Shown here: in pieces, positions 17,721 to 26,039 of the stretch
Numbering within the stretch: position 1 is the first letter of the stretch
Layout of the letters: each line of letters begins with the position of its first letter
DNA from: Flavobacterium gilvum
GTDB lineage: Bacteria; Bacteroidota; Bacteroidia; Flavobacteriales; Flavobacteriaceae
DNA: 64,000 nt
Reading direction: 5' to 3'
NCBI RefSeq assembly: GCF_001761465.1
Contig: NZ_CP017479.1
Location: 3,100,001 to 3,164,000 of the forward strand
The notes under the pieces: generated by a model
What the model was told of the DNA's origin: nothing
The model's input: only the letters and a program-made list of their open reading frames with translations
Databases searched by the model: none
Translations under genes and position numbers: made by a program

Positions 17721-18962
17721 ATGATAAAAAACTACTCAGACAACTTTAAAGGCTTTAGCAAAGAAATATGGATTATAACTTTTATTACTTTTCTAAACCG
17801 CGCCGGAACAATGGTAATTCCATTCCTTTCCAAATACATGAAAGAAAATTTATCTTTTTCATATAATCAAATCGGATGGATAATGTTTTTCTTTGGAGTT
17901 GGCTCCATAATAGGATCCTGGCTAAGCGGCAAACTTTCAGACAAAATAGGATTTTATAAAGTAATGGTTTTCAGTTTATTTACAAGTGGAGTAATTTTTA
18001 TCATCCTACAATATTTAACTTCATTCGAAAGCCTATGTGTCGGAATCTTAATTTTGACATCGGTTGCTGATATGTATCGACCAGCGATGTTATTAGCATT
18101 AGACACCTATGGAAACAAAGAAACAAGAACCCGAGCATTAACATTAACCAGAATGGCTATAAACATGGGATTTTTAATTGGCCCTGTTTTGGGGGGATTG
18201 ATTATTATGAACATTGGCTATAACGGCTTATTTTGGATTGATGGCTCAACCTGTATTCTTGCTATTTTAATTTTTATTCTACTAATAAAAGAAAAGAAAT
18301 TACCTTTTAAAGTCAAAAAAGTAAAAAGCGAAACCAAAGCAAATAAAGTCATTTTTGGAGACAGGCCTTTTATACTGCATTTAATCATTACAATGATAAC
18401 AGGAATACTGTTTTTTCAAATGTTCACAACATTGCCTTTATACTACAAGCAACAATTTAATTTCACAGAATTTGAAACAGGTTTAATACTGAGTTTTAGC
18501 GGTTTGATAACAATACTTTTTGAACTTCCAATCGTGAGATTTGTAGAAGAAAGAAATATAGACAGGATCAAAGTAATTTCTTTGGGAATCCTTTCTATGT
18601 CAATAAGCCTATTATTATTACTTATTGACAATTGGAGTGGTGTTATAATCCTTATGATATGTTTCATGTCAATTGGAATTATGCTTACTTTACCTTTTGC
18701 AAATTCGTTTGCCATGAGCAGAGTACACATGAATCTCAAAGGGAGATACATAGCTATATTCACAATGAGCTACAGTTTTGCCCATATTCTAAGTGCAAAA
18801 ACAAGTATGGCAATTATCGAAACTTTCTCTTATCGAGCAAACTGGTTGTTTATGGGAACACTCGGTACAATAGCATTAATACTATGTTATTGCTTATCAA
18901 TAATCCTAAAGAAAGAAAGACAAAACATTGAACTCAAAATTAAAGAGTCACTTTTTTCATAA
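17721..18962 (+). CDS. MFS transporter
   Basis: A 413-residue membrane protein with about twelve hydrophobic segments. The typical MFS loop motif is visible after helix 2 (GSWLSGKLSDKIGFYKVM, near residue 70-85), and TRMAINMGFLIGPVLGGLI near 143-160 resembles the antiporter motif C region of DHA1-type drug exporters. A charged central loop (EKKLPFKVKKVKSETKANK) separates the halves. The substrate is unknown. It stands alone between two long AT-rich gaps. An export role is inferred from the motif C resemblance only. Confidence 0.85.
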   Translation: MIKNYSDNFKGFSKEIWIITFITFLNRAGTMVIPFLSKYMKENLSFSYNQIGWIMFFFGVGSIIGSWLSGKLSDKIGFYKVMVFSLFTSGVIFIILQYLTSFESLCVGILILTSVADMYRPAMLLALDTYGNKETRTRALTLTRMAINMGFLIGPVLGGLIIMNIGYNGLFWIDGSTCILAILIFILLIKEKKLPFKVKKVKSETKANKVIFGDRPFILHLIITMITGILFFQMFTTLPLYYKQQFNFTEFETGLILSFSGLITILFELPIVRFVEERNIDRIKVISLGILSMSISLLLLLIDNWSGVIILMICFMSIGIMLTLPFANSFAMSRVHMNLKGRYIAIFTMSYSFAHILSAKTSMAIIETFSYRANWLFMGTLGTIALILCYCLSIILKKERQNIELKIKESLFS

Positions 18963-19581
18963 AAAAGATTCCATACCCAATCAAATTACTTCATAATAAA
19001 TAAATTTGATGATAAATATTATAAAGGATAGCAAAAACTATCCTTTTTTTATTGTCCTAATTAAACCAATTCTGAATCATATAAATTGTCCAATTTTATC
19101 AAAATATTACCATTTCGAAAAGCAATCAATTATCCTAATGAGAAGTTCATTTTTTCAAATAAATTATCTTAACTCCTTTGTAATTCTATTTAAATAAAAA
19201 ATGAACCACACATATATTTTATAGCTAATCTGCAAAAAAACAAATAGAAATAGCTCTATATTTCTCATAGACTACTATATATGTCTCTATGAGGTAAAAA
19301 AAAAAAAAAAAAAAATTACACCCAACTCGTTATCTTAATTCAAAAATGGCTTTTCCAGATCACAATTTTTAAAATAGCTTACTTTCCCATACCGCAAATT
19401 ATTTGACAAAAAAGCACAAAAAAAGCCTTAAAACATAAATGCTTAAGGCCTTTTCTTAATAGAGAATTTAAAATTCTCTGAATTAAAACATCTAATTACC
19501 AAATAATGATAAAAAGAAAATGGGGTAATTTGTTTTTAATAAAATTCTTTTACAAATGTAATTGTGCTACATAAAAAAAAA
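18963..19581. other. Gene-free region with a 20-base A tract beside a hairpin
   Basis: No coding region is supported. A hairpin (CTCATAGAC at about 19264 pairing with GTCTCTATGAG at about 19283-19293) is followed on the plus strand by an uninterrupted run of 20 A at 19296-19315. The right end holds the terminator of the roadblock genes. Such a homopolymer is prone to length change and to sequencing error. Confidence 0.5.
19417..19452 (-). terminator. Terminator of the roadblock gene pair
   Basis: On the minus strand GCCTTA and TAAGGC pair and a run of seven T follows. It lies about 130 bases after the stop at 19582. Confidence 0.65.
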
Positions 19582-19956
19582 TTAAATTTTAGACTCGATG
19601 TCTTTTTTGTAACGGCTAAGCATAGCTTTAGTCATACCAATATTTCCTTTTGTAGAATCTACAGCTAGATAAATCAAGTATTCTCCGTTATCAGAAACAT
19701 CAACAATGTGAATTTGATTAGTAAGCGTAAAAATAACGTCATCTATTTTCTCTTTTAATCCCAAAGAGGCAATAACGTTCATTTTTTGTTTAACTACTTC
19801 TAAATTAAACGCAGAAGCCAATTCGGGATCAAAAGAATCCACAACTGATAACGAATAATAAGAAATTCCGCTTTTAATTTCTGCAACGGCAACTGCAATG
19901 AAACCTGGTAGGTTAGTTTTTAAGTTCTCTCCGAACTCTTTTAAAAAATCTGACAT
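19582..19956 (-). CDS. Roadblock/LC7-like protein
   Basis: A 124-residue cytoplasmic protein with a pattern compatible with a roadblock fold: FIAVAVAEIKSGISYYSLSVVDSF, a central helix (LASAFNLEVVKQKMNVIASL), and the strand set IDDVIFTLTNQIHIVDVSDNGEYLIYLAVDSTKGNIG followed by a final helix. Roadblock proteins act as partners or regulators of small Ras-like GTPases such as MglA. It starts 18 bases after a second roadblock-type gene, and the two probably form a heterodimer. No GTPase gene is nearby. The fold call rests on pattern, not on a profile search. Confidence 0.6.
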   Translation of the reverse strand: MSDFLKEFGENLKTNLPGFIAVAVAEIKSGISYYSLSVVDSFDPELASAFNLEVVKQKMNVIASLGLKEKIDDVIFTLTNQIHIVDVSDNGEYLIYLAVDSTKGNIGMTKAMLSRYKKDIESKI

Positions 19957-19974
19957 AGTATATATAATTATTGG

Positions 19975-20292
19975 TTAAGATTTGGGGGCCAAATTATCTA
20001 TTACTTTAAGAAGTAAGCCTAATTTAGAAATATCATTTGTGGTTGTAATCAAAAACAAATTATCTTCAAATTTATTTCCGATTACTAATCCAGTATCTGT
20101 TTTTAATATTAATTGTTTTAAATCGTTAAATTTCATATCCTCCAACATTTCTTTACACATGGTAAAAATAACATTGGACATTGCGGCAATATTTATTGGG
20201 TATTCTATTTTTAGAGAATCAATAACTTCTCCATTTTTATCAAAAAGCAAAGCAGTTTCTAAACCTGTTTTTTCTAATTTTCCTAAATTCAT
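19975..20292 (-). CDS. Roadblock/LC7-like protein, first of pair
   Basis: A 105-residue protein that reads as a minimal roadblock domain: LEKTGLETALLFDKNGEVIDSLKIE, an amphipathic helix (IAAMSNVIFTMCKEMLEDM), then LKQLILKTDTGLVIGNKFEDNLFLITTTNDISKLGLLLKVI. The strand 'GLVIG..F.DNLFLIT' is the typical beta hairpin region of LC7 proteins. It is the promoter-proximal gene of a two-gene operon, with a TAnnTTTG box about 20 bases upstream on the minus strand, and it diverges from a small lysine-rich ORF. Confidence 0.68.
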   Translation of the reverse strand: MNLGKLEKTGLETALLFDKNGEVIDSLKIEYPINIAAMSNVIFTMCKEMLEDMKFNDLKQLILKTDTGLVIGNKFEDNLFLITTTNDISKLGLLLKVIDNLAPKS

Positions 20293-20310
20293 TTAACTAT
20301 TTTTTTCCAG

Positions 20311-20349
20311 CAAAAATACATCTATCATTTACAAAAAAAAGTATTTTTG
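20311..20349. promoter_or_regulatory. Divergent -7 promoter elements
   Basis: On the minus strand TATTTTTG (20311-20318) precedes the roadblock operon. On the plus strand TATTTTTG (20342-20349) precedes the small ORF at 20387. Both fit TAnnTTTG. The two promoters face away from each other within 40 bases. Confidence 0.55.
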
Positions 20350-20386
20350 TCTTAAAATAAAAACTTTTTTTAAAAAATTTATACAT

Positions 20387-20551
20387 ATGAAAGACACAAG
20401 GAAGACGAAACTGTTAAAATCTACATTAAATAAAAAATTAGAAGACTTTAGAAAGCTTAGAATCTCAAATATTCAAAAAGAAGTAGTAATATCTGATAAT
20501 AATGAAAAAACAAAGTCAAAAGGTTTCTTTTCTAAACTTTTAAACAAGTAA
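20387..20551 (+). CDS. Small lysine-rich protein (54 aa)
   Basis: An ORF of 54 residues starting MKDTRKTKLLKSTLNKKLEDF and ending KGFFSKLLNK. It is rich in Lys and lacks a signal peptide. Support for a real gene comes from a TAnnTTTG box 38 bases upstream, a location between divergent and convergent genes, and a terminator just downstream. No family is recognised. It could be an adaptor or nucleic-acid-binding peptide, but that is only composition. It diverges from the roadblock pair. Confidence 0.5.
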   Translation: MKDTRKTKLLKSTLNKKLEDFRKLRISNIQKEVVISDNNEKTKSKGFFSKLLNK

Positions 20552-20574
20552 CTTTCTTACTACCAAATACTTAC

Positions 20575-20627
20575 AAAAAAAAACTAGATTTTTGTTTTAG
20601 AAATATAACAAAAACCTAGTTTTTTTA
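20575..20627. terminator. Bidirectional terminator between the small ORF and menD
   Basis: AAACTAGATTTTTGTT pairs almost fully with AACAAAAACCTAGTTT, with A runs on the left and T runs on the right, so it can serve both the plus-strand small gene and minus-strand menD. Confidence 0.8.
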
Positions 20628-20636
20628 AGAATTAAA

Positions 20637-22298
20637 TCAGATTAATTCCTTGAAATATTGTAGCAAGACCGTATTATTTTCTTCTGTTGGAGTAAAAATT
20701 TCCAGAATAGCAGGTTTTGTGTTTTGAGAATACAACAAATCCAATCCTTTGGACAAACTCAATTCATCATTGGCTGTAAAATAATCCAATCCAAACATTT
20801 TTGACAAATGTTCTGCTGTCAATTTATGAGATGTTTCAAAAAAAGTATTAAAAACTGGAGTTTCCGAATGTCCTGGCAAAATTCTAAATATCCCACCTCC
20901 ACCGTTATTAATCAAAATAATTTTGAAATTTTTCGGGATATAATTATTCCAAAGCGCATTACTGTCATACAAAAAACCTATATCTCCGGTTATAAAAACT
21001 GTCGGTTTAAAATTGGCAACAGCCGCACCAATAGCTGTTGATGTACTGCCATCAATCCCGCTGGTTCCTCTGTTACAATACACTTCAATAGATGAATCTA
21101 TTGGAATTAATTGCGCATAACGAATAGCCGAACTGTTGCTTATCTGCAATTGACTATTTTTTGGAATGCTTCCAATCACTTTTTCAAAAACTTTAAAATC
21201 TGTAAAAGGTATTTTAGCCAAATAGTTATTGTGCTTTTCTTTACGTAATTCTTTAATAGCGTTCAGTTGAGAAAAATAATCACTTTCTACTTTTGAAGTA
21301 AGTGGCAAAAATTCCTCAAAAAAAGTATTTGGTTCAACTTCAAAATGTTCTGACAAACAACCAAAAGTATCATAGGCTCTTATGGTATCGATATGCCAAT
21401 GATGATCCGGTTTGTATTTTCTGAAATAAGCTTTAATACGTTTGGAAACTACCATTCCGCCAAAAGTAACGAGAATTTCGGGACGAAATTTCTTAAAATC
21501 TTCATCCGTAAAAGGTGTAATAATGGTGTCAATATTGCTGATAAAACTTTCGTGACACACATTCGAAGTGTTTTCGGTCATCACCACAACCGATTCGTCT
21601 TTGGCGAAAGCCTTAATAACTTCTTCTGTAATCGAATTAGGTTCGTTTACTCCAATTAATATCAGCTTTCGGTCAGCTTTGTTCCAAATAGACGCTGAAT
21701 CCTGTAAATCTTTGTTATCTACCGTTCGGTTTACTTTTGCGGAAGCGATAATAGTACTATTAACACTCAACTCTGAGACCGTTTCATACAAAGGCTCTTC
21801 AAATGGAGCGTTGATATGCACTGGACCTTTTTTGGCAATTGCTGTGTTGATGGCCTCGTTTATTTTACGGTCATTTTCTTCGGAGGCAGCTTCTAGTAAA
21901 TTGGCATTGTACAAGGAGTGATTGGCAAACACATTTACCTGACGAATGGTTTGTCCGTCTCCAATATCAATCTTGTTTTGCGGTCTGTCTGCAGAAACCA
22001 CAATCAGCGGAATCTGACTATAAAAAGCTTCGGAAAAAGCAGGATAATAATTCAATAAAGCTGAACCCGAAGTACAAACCACAACTGTCGGTTTACGAGT
22101 TTGCTGAGCAATTCCCAAAGCAAAAAAAGCAGCGGAACGTTCATCTGCAATACTGTAACACTGGAAAGCGGGATTACTGGCAAAACCAATTGTAAGTGGA
22201 GCGTTTCTTGAACCAGGTGATATAATAATGTTTGTTATTCCTTTGGCTAAAAAAATCTGAAGCAGGCTTTGTGCTAAAGGTATTTTTGGATAAATCAT
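20637..22298 (-). CDS. menD: SEPHCHC synthase (MenD)
   Basis: A 553-residue ThDP-dependent enzyme of menaquinone biosynthesis. It adds succinic semialdehyde from 2-oxoglutarate to isochorismate. Visible features are the N-terminal ITNIIISPGSRNAPLTIGF, DERSAAFFALGIAQQTRKP near residue 52 with the ThDP-activating Glu region, TSGSALLNYYPAFSEA near 75, and the C-terminal RGTSGIDGSTSTAIGAA and FITGDIGFLYDSNALWNN segment for diphosphate/metal binding near 425. Length fits the family. Menaquinone is the usual respiratory quinone of flavobacteria. The gene diverges from a GNAT gene, and a terminator follows. Confidence 0.95.
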   Translation of the reverse strand: MIYPKIPLAQSLLQIFLAKGITNIIISPGSRNAPLTIGFASNPAFQCYSIADERSAAFFALGIAQQTRKPTVVVCTSGSALLNYYPAFSEAFYSQIPLIVVSADRPQNKIDIGDGQTIRQVNVFANHSLYNANLLEAASEENDRKINEAINTAIAKKGPVHINAPFEEPLYETVSELSVNSTIIASAKVNRTVDNKDLQDSASIWNKADRKLILIGVNEPNSITEEVIKAFAKDESVVVMTENTSNVCHESFISNIDTIITPFTDEDFKKFRPEILVTFGGMVVSKRIKAYFRKYKPDHHWHIDTIRAYDTFGCLSEHFEVEPNTFFEEFLPLTSKVESDYFSQLNAIKELRKEKHNNYLAKIPFTDFKVFEKVIGSIPKNSQLQISNSSAIRYAQLIPIDSSIEVYCNRGTSGIDGSTSTAIGAAVANFKPTVFITGDIGFLYDSNALWNNYIPKNFKIILINNGGGGIFRILPGHSETPVFNTFFETSHKLTAEHLSKMFGLDYFTANDELSLSKGLDLLYSQNTKPAILEIFTPTEENNTVLLQYFKELI

Positions 22299-22368
22299 TT
22301 AGAATATTTAAATAGTTGAAAAAAGAGAGGCAAATTTTATGCCAAAAAAACTCCTAAAAGCAGTTATG

Positions 22369-22427
22369 CAAATGTACGAAGTTGGCAATCCATTTTCGCC
22401 TATTTTAGTCTATTTTTCATACTTTTG
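22369..22427. promoter_or_regulatory. Divergent promoters for menD and the GNAT gene
   Basis: On the minus strand TACATTTG (22369-22376) lies about 70 bases before menD. On the plus strand TACTTTTG (22420-22427) lies 19 bases before the ATG at 22447. The plus box supports 22447 as the GNAT start rather than the upstream in-frame ATG at 22339. Confidence 0.55.
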
Positions 22428-22446
22428 GACTACAAATAAATCAAAC

Positions 22447-22944
22447 ATGGAAATTAGTTTAAGACCATACCAAACTCAGGATACGCAAGCGATATTGAAT
22501 ATTATTAATTATAACATTCTAAATTCCACAGCCATATACGATTACAACATTCGGAGTTACGAACAGCAAAAAGCTTTATTGGAAGATAAAATCAAAAAGA
22601 ATTTTCCTGTAATAGTTGCCGAAACAAATGGCAAAGTTGTTGGTTTTGGGATGTATGGCGAATTCCGGTTTAGGGAAGCCTATAAATATACTGTAGAACA
22701 TTCCGTATATGTAGCTAATGAATACCACGGAAATGGAATCGGGAAATTGTTGCTGGAAGAATTAATTCAACTAGCAAAAAAACAAAATCTCCACACCATG
22801 ATTGCTGTAATCGATCAAGAAAATCAAAGCAGTATTGATTTTCATGAAAAATTTGGATTCAAAACCGTTGGAATCATCAAGGATTCAGCCTATAAATTTG
22901 ACCGTTGGCTGCATTCGGTTTTTATGCAATTAATTTTGGAATAA
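22447..22944 (+). CDS. GNAT N-acetyltransferase (phosphinothricin acetyltransferase-like)
   Basis: A 165-residue GNAT enzyme starting MEISLRPYQ. An in-frame ATG at 22339 would add 36 residues that match no domain and would lie upstream of the -7 box, so the shorter form is chosen. Motif A is seen as VYVANEYHGNGIGKLLLEELI around residue 88-108 (acetyl-CoA-binding GNGIGK), followed by NQSSIDFHEKFGFKTVG. The pattern 'ILNSTAIYDYNIRS' near residue 25 is typical of the PAT/YwnH-like group that acetylates amino-group compounds. The true substrate is unknown. Confidence 0.85.
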   Translation: MEISLRPYQTQDTQAILNIINYNILNSTAIYDYNIRSYEQQKALLEDKIKKNFPVIVAETNGKVVGFGMYGEFRFREAYKYTVEHSVYVANEYHGNGIGKLLLEELIQLAKKQNLHTMIAVIDQENQSSIDFHEKFGFKTVGIIKDSAYKFDRWLHSVFMQLILE

Positions 22945-23017
22945 AATTTGCTACAGATTTCTTAGAAACCTATTTGGTCTTTTATTAAAAAAAATATAAA
23001 CTAAAATTTAAATAATT

Positions 23018-23194
23018 ATGGATGCTAAAGAACAAGTTTTGGATGCTATGAAAAAGGACGGTACTCCTTTGAATGCCGGTAAAATTGTAGAATTAACAGG
23101 TCTTGAACGCAAAGTGGTAGACAAAGCAATGGATCAATTAAAAAAGGAAGAATCTATTTTTTCGCCAAAACGTTGCTACTGGCAAGCAAAGTAA
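23018..23194 (+). CDS. Small winged-helix-like protein (58 aa)
   Basis: An ORF of 58 residues: MDAKEQVLDAMKKDG, then PLNAGKIVELTGLERKVVDKAM and KKEESIFSPKRCYWQAK. The helix-turn-helix-helix-strand pattern resembles a stripped winged-helix DNA-binding domain that senses nothing itself, as in small MarR/DtxR-like proteins. It lies between the GNAT gene and the tRNA-dihydrouridine synthase gene, 73 bases after the former. The start has an A-rich upstream region. Coding potential is strong by amino-acid pattern; the function is not known. Confidence 0.7.
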   Translation: MDAKEQVLDAMKKDGTPLNAGKIVELTGLERKVVDKAMDQLKKEESIFSPKRCYWQAK

Positions 23195-23267
23195 TAAAAA
23201 AGGAATCCCTAAAAATGTTTATCCTATAATAAAACTTAGACTGAAAGCACAACCGAATAAAGAATAG

Positions 23268-23275
23268 TATCTTTG
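23268..23275 (+). promoter_or_regulatory. -7 promoter element for the dihydrouridine synthase gene
   Basis: TATCTTTG matches TAnnTTTG and lies 16 bases before the ATG at 23292, giving a very short leader. Confidence 0.6.
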
Positions 23276-23291
23276 CGTCTTTATAATTATT

Positions 23292-24239
23292 ATGGATTTT
23301 ACATTGCTCTCATCTCCTTTACAAGGATTTACCGATTTTCGTTTTCGAAATGCTCAAAATAGAATTTTCGGAGGAATCGACACTTTCTATTCTCCTTATA
23401 TTCGTTTGAACGGAAAATTAGTTATAAAATCATCTTACGAGAGGGATTTGTTGCCTGAGAACAATAACACTTTAGAAGTAATTCCGCAAGTTATCACCAA
23501 TGATGCCGATGAGTTTTTATTTGTAGCAAAATATGTCCGTGAACTGGGTTACAAAGAACTGAACTGGAATTTGGGCTGTCCCTATCCTATGGTTACGAAA
23601 TCTGGCATGGGCTCAGGACTTATCAGTAATACAGAAAAAATCAATCATATTCTTGACCGAGCACACTCGGAAACTGATATTATTGTGTCCATGAAAATGC
23701 GTTTGGGATACGACACTACCGAAGAAATTCTTGATGTACTGCCTATTTTGGACACTTATCCCATAAAAAACATAGCAATTCATGCCCGTATTGGAAAACA
23801 ACTTTACAAAGGTGGCGTTCATCTCGATGCTTTTCAGCAATGCATTGATAATACAAAACACAAATTATATTACAATGGCGACATTACTTCGGTTGCAAAA
23901 TTCAAGGAAATGCAGGAGCGATTTCCCTCTATTGACCATTGGATGATTGGCCGGGGATTGATTGCCGATCCTTTTTTGCCGAGCATGATAAAAAACAATT
24001 CTTTGGAATATCCTAAAAACAAAATGGAATTGTTCAGTGCTTTTCATGATACACTTTACGCGGGTTATACCGAATCATTATCCGGACAAGCTCATATTCT
24101 TTTAAAAATGCATCATTTATGGGAATACTTTTCGGTTATTTTCTCAAATCCGCACAAAGTCTATAAAAACATTAAAAAATCCAAAAGTATTCGAAATTAC
24201 GAAGCAACCGTTAAGGAAGTAATAGCTAAAGAATTATGA
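23292..24239 (+). CDS. tRNA-dihydrouridine synthase
   Basis: A 315-residue flavoenzyme that reduces uridine to dihydrouridine in tRNA D-loops. Marks are SSPLQGFTDFRFRNA at the N-terminus (FMN-binding barrel start), ELNWNLGCPYPMVTKSGMGSGLI near residue 92-115 with the catalytic Cys in GCP, VSMKMRLGY near 137, IAIHARIGKQLYKG near 162 and HWMIGRGLIADP near 215. It has a DusC-like length. It is transcribed from its own promoter and is followed by convergent glutathione peroxidase. Confidence 0.92.
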   Translation: MDFTLLSSPLQGFTDFRFRNAQNRIFGGIDTFYSPYIRLNGKLVIKSSYERDLLPENNNTLEVIPQVITNDADEFLFVAKYVRELGYKELNWNLGCPYPMVTKSGMGSGLISNTEKINHILDRAHSETDIIVSMKMRLGYDTTEEILDVLPILDTYPIKNIAIHARIGKQLYKGGVHLDAFQQCIDNTKHKLYYNGDITSVAKFKEMQERFPSIDHWMIGRGLIADPFLPSMIKNNSLEYPKNKMELFSAFHDTLYAGYTESLSGQAHILLKMHHLWEYFSVIFSNPHKVYKNIKKSKSIRNYEATVKEVIAKEL

Positions 24240-24330
24240 GTTATGAATTATGAATTGAGATACATAAGGTTTTGAGTTTTTTCTCTCTTTACGACTTTTG
24301 ACTCTTACCTTTTGCCTAAAAATACAACGC

Positions 24331-24362
24331 ATAAAAAAAGAGCTTGACTAACAAACTCTTTT
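24331..24362 (-). terminator. Terminator of the glutathione peroxidase gene
   Basis: On the minus strand AGAGTTTG pairs with CAAGCTCT and seven T follow, about 45 bases after the stop at 24407. Confidence 0.7.
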
Positions 24363-24406
24363 CTAATGACTGATTACAAAAAATCGGACTACTGTATACT
24401 GTAAAA

Positions 24407-24952
24407 TTATCCCTTAATCCAATTCACTACTTCAGGGTCTGTTGGTAATGTTTTTGGGGCAATTACTTTTACCAATTCTCCTTTTTCATTAATAAGGTAT
24501 TTTTGAAAATTCCATTTAACTTCAGAATCTTCTAATCCATTTTTAGATTTTTGTGTCAAAAACTGATAAACAGCGCACATATCATCACCTTTTACCGAAA
24601 CCTTGTCCATCATCGGGAAGGTAACACCATAATTCAACTGACAAAAAGTTGCAATTTCTTCTTTGGTTCCCGGTTCTTGCGAAGCAAAATTATTGGCAGG
24701 AAAACCAACAATCACAAACCCTTTGGATGAATATTCTTTATACAAAGCTTCCAAATCCTTATACTGAGGAGTTAATCCGCATTTTGAAGCGGTATTTACA
24801 ATCATAACTTTTTTGCCTTTAAGCGTTGCAAAGTCAAAAGTCTTACCGTATAAATCTTCAACCTTAAATTGATATATTGTCTGTTTCACTTGTGCTTGAA
24901 TTTGGATACTAAAAAGGAACATAGCGAATATCGCTACAACTAGTTTTTTCAT
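24407..24952 (-). CDS. Exported glutathione peroxidase-like (thiol peroxidase) protein
   Basis: A 181-residue protein with a signal peptide ending near IQIQAQ (residue 21). The family pattern is complete: KGKKVMIVNTASKCGLTPQYKDLEALY with the peroxidatic Cys near residue 58, GFPANNFASQEPGTKEEIATFC with the catalytic Gln and possible resolving Cys near 86-103, and VKWNFQKYLINEKGE with the catalytic Trp-Asn near 144. Bacterial members usually take electrons from thioredoxin. Export suggests a periplasmic role, which needs a thiol donor there. The terminator downstream and the RNA array upstream show it is monocistronic. Confidence 0.92.
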   Translation of the reverse strand: MKKLVVAIFAMFLFSIQIQAQVKQTIYQFKVEDLYGKTFDFATLKGKKVMIVNTASKCGLTPQYKDLEALYKEYSSKGFVIVGFPANNFASQEPGTKEEIATFCQLNYGVTFPMMDKVSVKGDDMCAVYQFLTQKSKNGLEDSEVKWNFQKYLINEKGELVKVIAPKTLPTDPEVVNWIKG

Positions 24953-25070
24953 AGGTTTAATTTTTTTATAAAATTAAAACAAATAGTGTTCGCTTTAAAA
25001 TATATTTGAGAAAAAAGAGATTCTAATACAAAAGAAAGAATTCAAACCAAAGTGCAAAAGGTAAAGAACA

Positions 25071-25194
25071 AAAAAAGCCTCAAAAAGAGGCTTTCCACTT
25101 ACTAACTAAATAATAATTAACTCAATTTAGATTCCCCCCTTGTAAACTATTTTATAAATCTATTAAAATTTACAAAATCTAAATAAACCAATCA
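25071..25194 (-). ncRNA. Candidate sigma-54-driven small RNA, unit A
   Basis: One of five related minus-strand units. A -24/-12 element TTGGCATGGTGTTTGG spans 25221-25206. The predicted transcript of ~124 nt has a closing stem ATTTAGATT/AATCTAAAT (25176-25184 with 25125-25133), an inner TTGTAAA/TTTACAA stem and a run of six G just before the closing strand. It ends in the hairpin GCCTC-AAAAA-GAGGC with seven T (25070-25091). The start is set 12 bases after the -12 element. No ORF is present. The terminator stem differs from the GATG...CATC stems of units B-E, so unit A is the most diverged. Confidence 0.6.
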
Positions 25195-25205
25195 TATAAA
25201 AGCAA

Positions 25206-25221
25206 CCAAACACCATGCCAA
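25206..25221 (-). promoter_or_regulatory. Sigma-54-like -24/-12 promoter of unit A
   Basis: TTGGCATGGTGTTTGG, with GG and GG ten bases apart, close to the TGGCAC-N5-TTGC consensus of RpoN. Confidence 0.6.
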
Positions 25222-25549
25222 AAACAGATTAAAAGTAAATTACATAGATAAAATACATTATTTAACAATATAAACAGGTTTTAATCTACAAATAAACCAT
25301 AGTATTACACAATTCAATCTTAACTAAACCACTATGCACTTCAAGTCCATAGGTTTGGTTGGCAGACTTAAAGTACGCAAGGATGGAAGACATAATTTAA
25401 ACCACAAATTTCCACAAAATAATCCGTAAAAATTTGTGCAATTTGTGACATAAAAACTTTTTAGAAGCTGAAAGCGGAATGCACTAAAGTACATAGTTTT
25501 AAACTATTTTTGAAACCAATAAATTGAAACTTAAACTTGGTTTTGGACA

Positions 25550-25687
25550 AAAAAAAGATGCCCCTAAAAAGGGACATCCCAATAACTAACTGTAATCGAT
25601 AATTTTTTTTGGCACTCTGTATATGCAAACCTATTATTAACCTAACTTTAAAACCTTAGAGTAACCAAACCTAGCCAAATTATCTAT
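25550..25687 (-). ncRNA. Candidate sigma-54-driven small RNA, unit B
   Basis: The promoter element TTGGCATGGAGTTTGA occupies 25714-25699. The ~138-nt transcript has a closing stem of GATAATTT with AAATTATC (25677-25684 and 25598-25605), extended by GGC/GCC and an ACTCT/AGAGT pairing inside. It then has the linker GATTACAGTTAGTTATT and a terminator GATGTCCC/GGGGCATC with eight T (25549-25578). The loop carries TAGGTTTGGTT, shared with unit D. It lies between units A and C, and no ORF is seen. Confidence 0.6.
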
Positions 25688-25698
25688 TTATATACTTT

Positions 25699-25714
25699 TC
25701 AAACTCCATGCCAA
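25699..25714 (-). promoter_or_regulatory. Sigma-54-like -24/-12 promoter of unit B
   Basis: TTGGCATGGAGTTTGA on the minus strand. The -12 dinucleotide is GA rather than GC, the weakest match of the five. Confidence 0.5.
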
Positions 25715-25867
25715 AAAACGTCCGAATGTAAAATATGACGTTAAATTATACTTAATAAACAAAATAATAACCCTATTTAGCATTAAAAAAATCAATTTAA
25801 TTACAAAACAACTAAAAAACAAAACCTAAGGGGATTTAAAAAAATTCAATTACCCCACTTCAATTAC

Positions 25868-25991
25868 AAAAAAAAGATGCACCAAAAGGAGCATCTTTAA
25901 ATCGATAATCTCTTGTAGATACGCCGCTTTTACTAACTTAATAGTCTAACCTACAAAACTTAGATTAAAAACAACCCAATTAAATTATCTG
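25868..25991 (-). ncRNA. Candidate sigma-54-driven small RNA, unit C
   Basis: The promoter element TTGGCACAGTGTTTGT occupies 26018-26003; it is the only copy with the full TGGCAC -24 box. The ~124-nt transcript closes with GATAATTT and AGATTATC (25982-25989 and 25904-25911; one G-U pair), has an inner TTGTAG/CTACAA stem, and ends at GATGCTCC-TTTT-GGTGCATC followed by eight T (25868-25895). Its promoter begins only about 20 bases from the terminator of unit D, so the array is tightly packed here. Confidence 0.6.
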
Positions 25992-26002
25992 GTACCGTAT
26001 TT

Positions 26003-26018
26003 ACAAACACTGTGCCAA
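26003..26018 (-). promoter_or_regulatory. Sigma-54-like -24/-12 promoter of unit C
   Basis: TTGGCACAGTGTTTGT on the minus strand, a perfect TGGCAC-N5-TTG core. Confidence 0.6.
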
Positions 26019-26039
26019 AATTCTGAACTACATTTTTAC

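Noticed and set aside
22339..22446. N-terminal extension of the GNAT protein
   Set aside because: The added 36 residues match no domain and start upstream of the likely promoter box, so ATG 22447 is used.
25601..25620. GGCACTCTGTATATGC as a plus-strand sigma-54 promoter
   Set aside because: The spacing between the GG and GC elements is two bases too long, and it lies inside unit B's own stem region.
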